DNA from: Bacteroidota bacterium
Lineage (GTDB): Bacteria > Bacteroidota > Bacteroidia > Flavobacteriales > Flavobacteriaceae
DNA length: 14,683 bases
Assembly: GCA_947468985.1 (NCBI GenBank)
Contig: CANINJ010000013.1
Span: 1-14,683, forward strand
Direction of reading: 5' to 3'
How positions within the stretch are numbered: position 1 is the first letter of the stretch; each line of letters starts with the position of its first letter. This document shows positions 1 to 5,683 of the stretch, piece by piece. The notes under the pieces were generated by a model. The model made no database searches. It had not been told where the DNA came from and saw only the letters and a list, made by a program, of their open reading frames with translations. Position numbers and translations under genes: made by a program.

Positions 1-1
1 G

Positions 2-76
2 GTAAATGGACAAATGTACCCATTGAAAAATGGTGCCTATAATCCATTAGCATTGGTTTCTGTTAGCGGAATGTAA
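2..76 (+). CDS. 3' end of an unidentified upstream gene (partial)
   Basis: An open frame runs in from the left edge and stops at TAA 74-76. It gives 24 residues ending in ALVSVSGM, one base before the ATG of the next gene. The tight spacing suggests co-transcription with the DUF5675 gene. The fragment is too short to assign a family, and codon 1 may not be in the true frame. Confidence 0.45.
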   Translation, partial: VNGQMYPLKNGAYNPLALVSVSGM

Positions 77-77
77 G

Positions 78-479
78 ATGGTTTTAGTGTTGAATAGGAC
101 TTATTTTCCTGAAGGAACGCAAGGTGTTTTAGAATGGAACGGCACATTGATTTGTTATACCATCGAATTGCCTTGGTTGGGAAACCAACGGCGAATTTCT
201 TGTATTCCTGAGGGAGAATATATTTTACGGAAGCGGTTTAGCCCAAAATTAAAATGGCACTTTCTATTGATGGATGTTCCGGGAAGAGATTTAATATTGA
301 TTCACCCGGCAAATGATGCCAAATTAGAATTATTGGGTTGTATTGCGCCTGTAACGGTTTACACTGGAATTGGAAAAGGAAGTGCTTCACGGAAAGCGAT
401 GACAGAATTAAGAAAAATAGTTTTTCCATTATTGGAAAAAAATGAACAAGTTGTTTTAGTGATAACGAGCAAAAAGTAA
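78..479 (+). CDS. DUF5675 family protein
   Basis: This 133-residue protein has no signal peptide or membrane segment. Seen: an N-terminal strand pattern (LVLNRTYFPEGTQGVL), a central IPEGEY motif, then GRDLILIHPANDAKLELLGCI and a late GKGSASRKAM segment. That order of short motifs (IPxGxY, then a xxIHxGN-like stretch ending in GCI) is characteristic, from recall, of DUF5675, a small family of unknown biochemical activity common in Bacteroidota and phages. The gene starts one base after the preceding stop and is followed by small hydrophobic proteins, so it may belong to a phage-derived or lysis-like module; that role is inference. The ATG at 78 gives the full expected length. Family assignment is fairly sure, function unknown. 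Confidence 0.8.
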   Translation: MVLVLNRTYFPEGTQGVLEWNGTLICYTIELPWLGNQRRISCIPEGEYILRKRFSPKLKWHFLLMDVPGRDLILIHPANDAKLELLGCIAPVTVYTGIGKGSASRKAMTELRKIVFPLLEKNEQVVLVITSKK

Positions 480-481
480 TT

Positions 482-516
482 GTTTTCTTTTGTCTTGATA
501 CAAAAGAAACAAAAAA
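482..516 (+). terminator. Terminator-like hairpin after the DUF5675 gene
   Basis: GTTTTCTTTTG (482-492) and CAAAAGAAAC (501-510) pair across an 8-nt loop with one bulged T. The hairpin begins three bases after the stop codon. Because the arms are T- and A-rich it could act on either strand. From memory, a closely similar hairpin recurs between genes in Flavobacterium genomes, so it may also be a dispersed repeat; only the dyad itself is visible here. The rest of the gap to 679 holds no gene I can support. Confidence 0.55.
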
Positions 517-679
517 TCAAGTCATGGAATCCTCATCGGTCAAATAAGTTATTGAATGCTAAAAGAAAAAAAACTCGGCAAGCCTCAAACAGTTTTTCTT
601 TTTACGCATTCTTCTAACATTTGACACTCGATTCCGGATCCCTAGGACGAAAAAGTACAAACTAATAAAATTACGTATT

Positions 680-979
680 ATGAATATAGTAGATCGCGCG
701 AAAGCGCCCACACCGAAATTTTTTAGGATTTTGCGAAGTATAGGATTGGTTTTGTTGGCCATAAGCGGAACGATTATTGCCGCTCCTGTTGCGTTGCCTG
801 TTGCACTTGTTAGTGCTGCGGGATATGTTGCGGTTGCAGGTGGAGTGATTTCGGCGGTTAGCCAATTGACGAGTCCCTTAAATGGTGGTGATGAGACCCT
901 GAAACAAGTTCAGGGGAAAGACCGAGTTCAGGGTGACAAACGAGTTCAGGGAAAAGACTCTGAAATAAATTCAGAGTAA
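680..979 (+). CDS. Small hydrophobic (holin-like) membrane protein with a repeat-derived tail
   Basis: This 99-residue protein has a basic start containing APTPKFF and one long hydrophobic region at about residues 19-62. That region is Gly/Ala/Val-rich and probably forms two membrane segments. The tail from about residue 68 is hydrophilic. APTPKFF followed by a glycine-rich double hydrophobic stretch recalls small Bacteroidota proteins found near DUF5675 genes (recall only). The tail is unusual: residues 77-94 are three six-residue units (VQGKDR, VQGDKR, VQGKDS) encoded by an 18-bp tandem repeat. The next small membrane gene starts one base after this stop, so the two are probably co-translated. 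Function is unknown; a lysis or holin role is a guess from size and topology. Confidence 0.65.
   Translation: MNIVDRAKAPTPKFFRILRSIGLVLLAISGTIIAAPVALPVALVSAAGYVAVAGGVISAVSQLTSPLNGGDETLKQVQGKDRVQGDKRVQGKDSEINSE
897..961 (+). repeat. Palindromic repeat grown into an 18-bp tandem array inside a coding tail
   Basis: Three 18-bp units start at 908, 926 and 944, each beginning GTTCAGGG. The first forms a dyad with CCCTGAA at 897-903 (arms 897-903 and 909-915, loop ACAAG). The period is a multiple of three, so the reading frame stays open. The CCCTGAA...TTCAGGG dyad resembles a dispersed intergenic palindrome I recall from Bacteroidota; that identity is inference. Confidence 0.7.
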
Positions 980-1156
980 ATGGAGAATACTATTTCCCTT
1001 AGAACTGGAACTGCTGCAGGAACTTTATTGAGCATTTTGCCTAATTTATTTTCTGAAGATATAATAAAAACCATTGTTTTAGCAGCAATTGGAGCAACTG
1101 TAAGTTTTACAGTTTCGCTCTTATTGAAATGGATTATAAAATTTAAAAATAAATAA
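980..1156 (+). CDS. Small one- or two-helix membrane protein (58 aa)
   Basis: An ATG at 980, immediately after the previous TAA (977-979), opens a 58-codon frame ending at TAA 1154-1156. The protein begins MENTISLRTG, has a moderately hydrophobic stretch (residues 9-22) and a clear membrane helix at about residues 30-53 (IKTIVLAAIGATVSFTVSLL). It ends in a basic tail with several lysines. Support comes from the coupling to the upstream gene, the sensible topology with positive residues after the helix, and the hairpin right after the stop. I do not recognise a family. With its neighbour it makes a pair of small membrane proteins of holin-like size. Confidence 0.6.
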   Translation: MENTISLRTGTAAGTLLSILPNLFSEDIIKTIVLAAIGATVSFTVSLLLKWIIKFKNK

Positions 1157-1189
1157 TCCAGTTTTCGTGTGGTAACCTTTACTGGATTA
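1154..1189 (+). repeat. Inverted repeat overlapping a stop codon
   Basis: TAATCCAG (1154-1161) and CTGGATTA (1182-1189) are perfect 8-bp arms around a 20-nt loop that contains the palindrome GGTAACC. The left arm includes the stop codon of the 58-aa gene. It may be a 3' stabilising hairpin. Confidence 0.55.
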
Positions 1190-1195
1190 ACTAAG

Positions 1196-1225
1196 AAGCC
1201 TAGTCGAAAGATTAGGCTTTTATTG
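1196..1225 (+). terminator. Intrinsic terminator with GAAA tetraloop
   Basis: AAGCCTAGTC (1196-1205) pairs with GATTAGGCTT (1210-1219) around a GAAA loop. This is a 10-bp stem with one G-U pair, followed by a T-rich tract from 1218. It closes the plus-strand gene group that starts before the window. Confidence 0.8.
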
Positions 1226-1321
1226 TTGTTTAACCCTATTAAACTAAGGCTAGTTGACACTTAAGGATTTTTTTAAAATAACCAACTGAATCAGGTTATC
1301 AAAAAGGTATTAACAATATAC

Positions 1322-1362
1322 AAAAAAAACTAGTTGTGAGTTTTAACAAATGTTACGACTAG
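1322..1362 (-). terminator. Terminator downstream of dinD
   Basis: Read on the minus strand, CTAGTCGTAA and TCACAACTAG form an imperfect stem (1353-1362 with 1330-1339). It encloses a second small dyad, TAACA-AA-TGTTA (1344-1355). A run of eight T (1329-1322) follows. It lies just after the dinD stop. Confidence 0.65.
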
Positions 1363-1374
1363 GTGTGCTGTTCG

Positions 1375-2211
1375 TTATTTCTTCTTTTTATTTGATTTTA
1401 GTATTTTCTTTTCATCTCCATCTAGTTTGCGCTGTAATTTTTTCACATCTTCAGCAGCAGGAAGATTCTCAGGAATTATACCTCTTTTAGTTAACATTTG
1501 TCGAACAGCCAAATTATTATCAATGTGTTCTTTCTCTATTTTAGTTTGTCCTTTTAAATCTTTACTTTGAACATTTAAGCCAGTCATTTCAGCCGCTAAA
1601 TCTTTGGCTTTAATACTAATCGTTGGTAAGAAGTCAGCTAGTGGACGGCTATCGGGCATACCCATTTTTTTCTTTAGCATATAAGTATTTAGCCTAAATA
1701 GTGCTTGGTCGCCTTTACTTCGTATTAATGCAAATCCTTGGCTATCTACACCGCGTTCATACAGAATTCCAGATAGTTGTTTTTCCGTTTGGCTTAACTT
1801 TTCTCTTGCTTTGACACGTTCAAATTCTAGTAACCTTTGCTCAACCATCTCTGCTCTACGAGTTTGAACTGCGAAATAATTTTGAGCAAAAGCTATTTCT
1901 TCTTTACGGCTGTCTCCATTTTGGGCTATTAAATAGCATGCATATCTTGTTAATGCGATATCGTCAATTGGTCTTTCTGAATTTGAACCAATTTCAACCA
2001 TTTTCCTGATATCAGGAAAATGGTTTTCTATAGATTCCCCTGCATTTTTACACGCATCTTTTGCTTTCTGAATAACTTTTTCGAAATTTTCCCATTTGGA
2101 ATAGCCTAATAACTCTTGTAATTCTCGTGCACTCCAGCATTCAATCCCTTCAAGTTCTGAAGTGGCAGCTTCGAATTTTGAAAACAAATTCTTTATTTCT
2201 TCTGATTTCAT
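1375..2211 (-). CDS. dinD: DNA damage-inducible protein D (DinD)
   Basis: This 278-residue protein matches DinD. It has an N-terminal BRO-type region (IECWSARELQELLGYSKWENF, about residues 23-43), then HFPDIRKMVEIG (64-75), then LTRYACYLIAQNGDSRKEEIAFAQNYFAVQTRR, and a basic Lys-rich C-terminus. Length is typical of the family (about 275). In Escherichia coli, dinD is SOS-induced and its product inhibits RecA strand exchange; transfer of that role to this protein is by family. It is transcribed alone, with a TAnnTTTG-type -7 element upstream and a hairpin plus T8 downstream. A perfect 30-bp palindrome lies inside the gene. Its place at the head of small orphan genes fits accessory DNA. I saw no LexA-type operator that I could defend. 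Confidence 0.93.
   Translation of the reverse strand: MKSEEIKNLFSKFEAATSELEGIECWSARELQELLGYSKWENFEKVIQKAKDACKNAGESIENHFPDIRKMVEIGSNSERPIDDIALTRYACYLIAQNGDSRKEEIAFAQNYFAVQTRRAEMVEQRLLEFERVKAREKLSQTEKQLSGILYERGVDSQGFALIRSKGDQALFRLNTYMLKKKMGMPDSRPLADFLPTISIKAKDLAAEMTGLNVQSKDLKGQTKIEKEHIDNNLAVRQMLTKRGIIPENLPAAEDVKKLQRKLDGDEKKILKSNKKKK
1996..2025 (-). repeat. Perfect 30-bp palindrome in phase with dinD codons
   Basis: Each base from 1996 to 2010 pairs with its mirror from 2025 to 2011, with no mismatch and no loop (centre GAT|ATC). It covers exactly ten codons, residues 63-72 (NHFPDIRKMV), so codon n is the reverse complement of codon 11-n. Confidence 0.95.
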
Positions 2212-2230
2212 TTGTAAATATTTAAGATAT

Positions 2231-2238
2231 CAAATTTA
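2231..2238 (-). promoter_or_regulatory. -7 element of the dinD promoter
   Basis: Minus-strand TAAATTTG matches the Bacteroidota -7 consensus TAnnTTTG and lies 19 bp upstream of the dinD ATG. No good TTTG -33 box is visible at the expected distance, so the assignment is tentative. Confidence 0.45.
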
Positions 2239-2281
2239 CTATTTTTTATTGCACTCAGCTTAGTTTAGTTTTTAAATTGGT

Positions 2282-2345
2282 AAACTTCGTAACGACATAT
2301 TTTCCTATAAGATAAAATTTCTTGCGAAATAAAGATGTGAAGTTT
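2282..2345. repeat. Inverted repeats between dinD and the 78-aa gene
   Basis: AAACTTC (2282-2288) and GAAGTTT (2339-2345) flank a smaller perfect hairpin, ATTTC-TTGC-GAAAT (2317-2330). They sit downstream of the 78-aa gene and upstream of dinD. They could be a terminator for the former or part of a cassette-boundary structure. Confidence 0.45.
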
Positions 2346-2376
2346 GCACATTTTTCGCCATTTAATGAAACGGATG

Positions 2377-2613
2377 TTAGCGGCTGTCTTCTTTTGAATC
2401 CTCAATTGAAATACCAAATTCAGAAATAATTATTGTATAATAAACTTCTGGCTCTTTTGTAAGTCCGATTTGGTTCTTTACATTTAAAATTTGTTCAGTT
2501 GTTGGATAGTTTGAAAATACTTCGGGATTTGAATCAAAGTACTCTTTATTTACTAGTTTGCCCTTATGATGAGTTTCTGTTTTTATATACGAATGCTCAG
2601 GATATTGCGACAT
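2377..2613 (-). CDS. Hypothetical protein, 78 aa
   Basis: This soluble, slightly acidic 78-residue protein begins MSQYPEHSYIKTETHHKGKL and contains YFDSNPEVFSNYPTTEQIL. It ends in an acidic segment (EFGISIEDSKEDSR). There are no membrane segments, cysteines or motifs I recognise. It lies 40 bp downstream of the 92-aa gene on the same strand, so the two may share a transcript. The stop codon is embedded in CCGCTAACATCCG (minus strand), a CTAAC-type motif similar in style to the ends of gene cassettes. Function is unknown. Confidence 0.55.
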   Translation of the reverse strand: MSQYPEHSYIKTETHHKGKLVNKEYFDSNPEVFSNYPTTEQILNVKNQIGLTKEPEVYYTIIISEFGISIEDSKEDSR

Positions 2614-2653
2614 AATTTTAAATATTTAAGTTATTTATATTTCATTGAAGGTT

Positions 2654-2932
2654 TTAGAGTAACATTAAAGCACCAATTATATTCCATTTAAGAAAGGTTA
2701 ATTCAGGCGCATCTTCTGTTGATGTAATCCAACGCTTATTTCTTCTAACAATATTTAATTCACCATACAAACTATCCAATCCAATATCATTGAATTTTAT
2801 ATGGTAATTTTCGTTGTCTTTAGTTTCGGTTTTGATAACCTCAGCTGATGTTAGAAAATTATTTATTTCTTTCAAAAATGAATTTTCAGGATTGAAGCTT
2901 TCCTTCCAGAAAGTTATTTTGATTTTTTCCAT
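2654..2932 (-). CDS. Hypothetical protein, 92 aa
   Basis: This 92-residue soluble protein begins MEKIKITFWKESFNPENSFL. Alternating hydrophobic residues suggest a small alpha/beta fold, and the C-terminus is hydrophobic (LTFLKWNIIGALMLL), possibly a buried strand or helix. I recognise no family. It is the first gene after the GTTAG-type spacer at 2969-2978 and is followed 40 bp later by the 78-aa gene. An AT-rich leader (2933-2960) precedes the ATG, with no clear ribosome-binding site, as is usual in Bacteroidota. Small size and lack of relatives fit cassette-like cargo. Confidence 0.55.
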   Translation of the reverse strand: MEKIKITFWKESFNPENSFLKEINNFLTSAEVIKTETKDNENYHIKFNDIGLDSLYGELNIVRRNKRWITSTEDAPELTFLKWNIIGALMLL

Positions 2933-2968
2933 AATTTATTATTAGTTTACTTTTTGTTTCTCAATTCT

Positions 2969-3095
2969 GCAACTAACGTTCTCGCTCTACAGGGGGTTTG
3001 GGACTAAATTAAACCCTATTTTCAGATTTGCCAAATCATCCCAAATACAAAAATCATTTCCCATTAAGCCAATTACCCAAATCCGTTGTAGTTGC
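2969..3095. repeat. Long imperfect hairpin in spacer, cassette-boundary (attC-like) style
   Basis: GCAACTAACG (2969-2978) pairs with CGTTgtAGTTGC (3084-3095), leaving two extrahelical bases (lower case). Further in, TTTGGG (2997-3002) pairs with CCCAAA (3076-3081). Outer arms with unpaired bases and a long spacer resemble integron attC folding, but the core sequences do not match the attC consensus exactly and no integrase is in the window. Confidence 0.45.
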
Positions 3096-3096
3096 T

Positions 3097-3110
3097 GTTG
3101 TGTGTCGTTT
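3097..3110 (+). repeat. Inverted repeat flanking the 266-aa gene, left copy
   Basis: GTTGTGTGTCGTTT ends right at the stop codon of the 266-aa gene. The inverse copy at 3961-3974 matches at 13 of 14 positions, so the gene sits between inverted repeats. Confidence 0.65.
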
Positions 3111-3911
3111 CTATTCTTTTATGTCTATTTTTGGTACTATAGAAATCCCATCTGTTTTTAGATTATTACCGTAATCAGAAAGTATTTTGCCTATACTATT
3201 CTTGCCAATTGTTATGTTATTTTGGTTGTCCAATAAATTAAATGTTGAGCCACTCAAATATGAGGTTGAACCAAAAGGAAGGCTAGACATTTTAAGCCCA
3301 AGTTCATTTTCTTTGTCTTTGATTGTTTTTCGAAGATTTTTTATCATCTCTTTGTCAGATTGTTGTTCATTTTCTTTAGTTTTCAAATCCTCGTTTTTCT
3401 GTTCGATTTCTGCAAGTAAATCTAAAATGTCAACCTCTAGCGAATTTTGTTCTTTTAATTCCTCATTTACTATTTCGTTAAAATCGGCTTCTGAATTTTT
3501 AATCCCATTGTAAATCATTTCAAGATGGTTTTTAATTTCTTTCAAATACTGAACTGTCAGAGGTTCTTCTACTAAATCGATTTTTTCTTTTGTGATTTTT
3601 ATAAGTTTAACTATTGAAGTTAGGTTTCCTCTATTATGACGAATTGCCGTTTTTGCAATTTTTTTTTGATTAGCAGCGTTATCTGTTTGCCATCCCCAAA
3701 GAGATGTTTGTCTAGAAATATAAAAAGCTGCTAAAAGATTCAATACAACAAAAAGAATGTTAGTCCATATATTCTGATTTTCTGCTTTATCTGGGTTAGC
3801 AGAAAAAACAGTGTACGATATAATAATTAAAATGGAAATCGCGAAAAGCCCCCAATTAGTTAAAAAACTATATACTTTTCCAATATTAGTCGATTTTTTT
3901 TCTTCTGACAT
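3111..3911 (-). CDS. Membrane-anchored coiled-coil protein, unknown function
   Basis: This 266-residue protein has two N-terminal membrane segments (about residues 18-38, ending ISYTVFS, and 48-66, NILFVVLNLLAAFYI). A long helical region follows, with a strong coiled-coil stretch rich in Glu, Lys and Leu (about 145-205, e.g. LLAEIEQKNEDLKTKENEQQ). The tail is Ser/Asn-rich and low in charge. The short loop between the helices puts the bulk of the protein on one side of the membrane, probably the cytoplasm. I recognise no catalytic motif. It is flanked by 14-bp inverted repeats, suggesting one mobile unit. Anti-phage or stress roles are possible for such proteins, but the sequence does not show one. 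Confidence 0.65.
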   Translation of the reverse strand: MSEEKKSTNIGKVYSFLTNWGLFAISILIIISYTVFSANPDKAENQNIWTNILFVVLNLLAAFYISRQTSLWGWQTDNAANQKKIAKTAIRHNRGNLTSIVKLIKITKEKIDLVEEPLTVQYLKEIKNHLEMIYNGIKNSEADFNEIVNEELKEQNSLEVDILDLLAEIEQKNEDLKTKENEQQSDKEMIKNLRKTIKDKENELGLKMSSLPFGSTSYLSGSTFNLLDNQNNITIGKNSIGKILSDYGNNLKTDGISIVPKIDIKE

Positions 3912-4252
3912 AAATAATTTTTAAATTATAATTGATTATTGAATTCTCTTGATTCTCCTAAAATGACACACAACTAGTATATAGAAGCTACAAAGTAGCG
4001 CCTATAAACCCTATTTTGTGTAGATTATAGAAGGTTTGTTTCGCTTTTTTCATTTTCAAATGTAATCTTTTAAACTGGTTGTTTGGGATTTATTATTTCT
4101 TGCAATATCTCTGTAATTTTTCTTCGAATTTCGTTGATAAGTAGGATGTTTTTTTTTAGGGAATTGGGTTTCTTGTTGTTCCAGCTACCTATGAACTTTA
4201 ACTTAGTTTTTTAAACTTGTTGTTAGAGATTTTTATTGCTACGAAACTATGT
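3912..4252. other. Gene-less spacer with hairpins (341 bp)
   Basis: No gene is supported. The spacer holds the right inverted repeat (3961-3974) and a compact hairpin at 3980-4006 (TATAG, GCTAC, loop AAA, GTAGC, CTATA with a 2x2 internal loop). It also holds the 8-bp dyad TTGTTAGA (4220-4227)/TCTAACAA (4252-4259), which includes the stop of the next gene. A minus-strand TACATTTG (4057-4064) could be a -7 element for the 266-aa gene, but no -33 box accompanies it. Confidence 0.5.
3961..3974 (-). repeat. Inverted repeat flanking the 266-aa gene, right copy
   Basis: AAATGACACACAAC, the reverse complement (one mismatch) of 3097-3110. It lies about 50 bp upstream of the ATG. Confidence 0.65.
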
Positions 4253-4852
4253 CTAACAATTTTCTATTATACTTCTTAAGTCATGTTTTTCAGTTATTTG
4301 AAAATGGTTGTATTCGTCAAATATTTTTCCAAATAGGTCGTTATAAATTTTATTTGCAAGTATAGATAATTTTGTCAAATCTTCTATTTTAATTATATGT
4401 TCTTTTGGATTTGGATCTGTATGTGCAAATACTTCATCTCTCAAATCAATTATCTTTTCAATTGTTGTTTTGTTATATTCAATTTCTATAAGTAATTCAT
4501 TTACAGAATTTATAATTTCTTGCCGGCTTTTATAAACATTATTTGTTTTTGCTTTATTTTCCAAAAGTAACTTATTAATGTAAACATCAAGAGGTTCACT
4601 TTTGTATTGTCGGCATAGTTTTATAATATTTCTTTTTTGATTTTTATTATCTGAAAATAACTTGGCTAATTGAGTAATTAAAATAAAATTCTGCTGATAC
4701 CATAAATTAAGATATACGTCATGATGATTTACCATGAATTTTTTCGAGTTTGAGTGTTGTAAAATGTGTAAATTACTCATAGCTATATTAATATCAAATA
4801 ACACTGGATTCAAATCATTAGCCCAACTTCTTAATTCTAATTCCTTTATCAT
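4253..4852 (-). CDS. HEPN-like (AbiU2-type) protein
   Basis: This 199-residue protein is largely helical, with no membrane segment. Residues 137-148 read LRDEVFAHTDPN, where R138 and H144 form an R-x5-H motif at the end of a predicted helix. The LRDxxFAHxD form is typical of HEPN proteins of the AbiU2 kind, which include RNases and RNA-binding toxins. The position of the motif, about two-thirds into a ~200-residue helical protein, fits. Activity as an RNase is family inference only. It stands alone between dyad-rich spacers, with no partner antitoxin visible. The stop codon lies in an inverted repeat (4220-4259). It could alternatively be a non-toxic HEPN protein. Confidence 0.6.
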   Translation of the reverse strand: MIKELELRSWANDLNPVLFDINIAMSNLHILQHSNSKKFMVNHHDVYLNLWYQQNFILITQLAKLFSDNKNQKRNIIKLCRQYKSEPLDVYINKLLLENKAKTNNVYKSRQEIINSVNELLIEIEYNKTTIEKIIDLRDEVFAHTDPNPKEHIIKIEDLTKLSILANKIYNDLFGKIFDEYNHFQITEKHDLRSIIENC

Positions 4853-5083
4853 TATTTATACTCTTTAAGAATTAATTTGTTTTTTTGCGATAATTACCAC
4901 TAACAAGTGCTGGGCAATGTTACAAATTTCACTTAGCTGGAAGAAATTTGCTTCCTTTTTGGAAAGATGTATGCGTATATTCTCAAAATTTTTAAGGAAT
5001 TAATTAGATTGAGTTGTTTAGACCTAACTTTAAAATAAGCCAATAAAAACCAATTTACTAAAAACGACCTTGGCAGATTGTTT
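4853..5083. other. Gene-less spacer with CTAAC motif and hairpin
   Basis: No gene is supported. CACTAACAAGTGCTGGGCA lies at about 4898-4916, in the same place relative to its gene as the GCAACTAACG motif at 2969. A short hairpin GGAAG/CTTCC occurs at about 4939-4955, followed by T5 on the plus strand. Confidence 0.4.
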
Positions 5084-5683
5084 TTATTCTTCATTTTGAT
5101 ATTCGTTCGTATTCATATCGTGAATTAGCATATCATAGATGTCAGTTAATATATGTAATAGTAATATTATGAACTGAAAGCCAATAAAATAAGATGCAAA
5201 ATTAAAGAAACAATCAGAAATTTTATTTAAATATTCAACATATTCTTTCTTAAAAAAAAATTCTAAAATCACAAAGTTTAATTGAGAAAAAAACATTAAA
5301 CCAATTATAATTATTGACAGAACAATCGCATAACTTATTGAAGCTATTAATCTTTCAGAAAAATTTTTGTAATCTTTCGCATATTTATGAGTGGGCTCAT
5401 AGGTTGAATGCAACATTTTTTTTCTTTTTTCCATTTTATCAGAAACAACAATTAATAGATTAAAAAATAATCCTGCAAAAATTGAAATGCCTGTTATAAA
5501 ATATGTTATTGAATTTTCATTTAATAGTTGATTTAAACAAATCAATATTGTTGAAAGTAAAAATGGAATGCCGTAATAAAATAAATTTAGCTTAAGTTTA
5601 GACGAAATCAATTTTTCTCTATTATCATAATACAGAGAGTGAATTGCTTCCTTTCTAATATCTTTAAGTTTTAGTATTTTCAT
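5084..5683 (-). CDS. Four-helix membrane protein, partner of the 325-aa gene
   Basis: This 199-residue protein has four predicted membrane helices, at about residues 33-53, 60-81, 113-135 and 159-181. A basic loop (SDKMEKRKKML, then YEPTHKYAKDYKNF) lies between helices 2 and 3, and the tail is acidic. The basic N-terminus and basic central loop place both on the cytoplasmic side. Its ATG (5683-5681) shares one base with the TAA of the upstream gene (TAATG), so translation is probably coupled. Small multi-helix proteins paired with a soluble partner are common as membrane-disrupting effectors in defence systems (for example KwaA of Kiwa has a similar topology), but no sequence match to a known family is evident to me. 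Ion-channel or pore function is inference. Confidence 0.7.
   Translation of the reverse strand: MKILKLKDIRKEAIHSLYYDNREKLISSKLKLNLFYYGIPFLLSTILICLNQLLNENSITYFITGISIFAGLFFNLLIVVSDKMEKRKKMLHSTYEPTHKYAKDYKNFSERLIASISYAIVLSIIIIGLMFFSQLNFVILEFFFKKEYVEYLNKISDCFFNFASYFIGFQFIILLLHILTDIYDMLIHDMNTNEYQNEE

Noticed and set aside
908..961. CRISPR array
   Set aside because: Only three 18-bp units, no spacers of CRISPR size and no cas genes; it is an in-frame coding tandem repeat.
946..1260. 104-codon minus-strand frame
   Set aside because: It runs antisense to the better supported 58-aa gene (980-1156) and through the tetraloop terminator.
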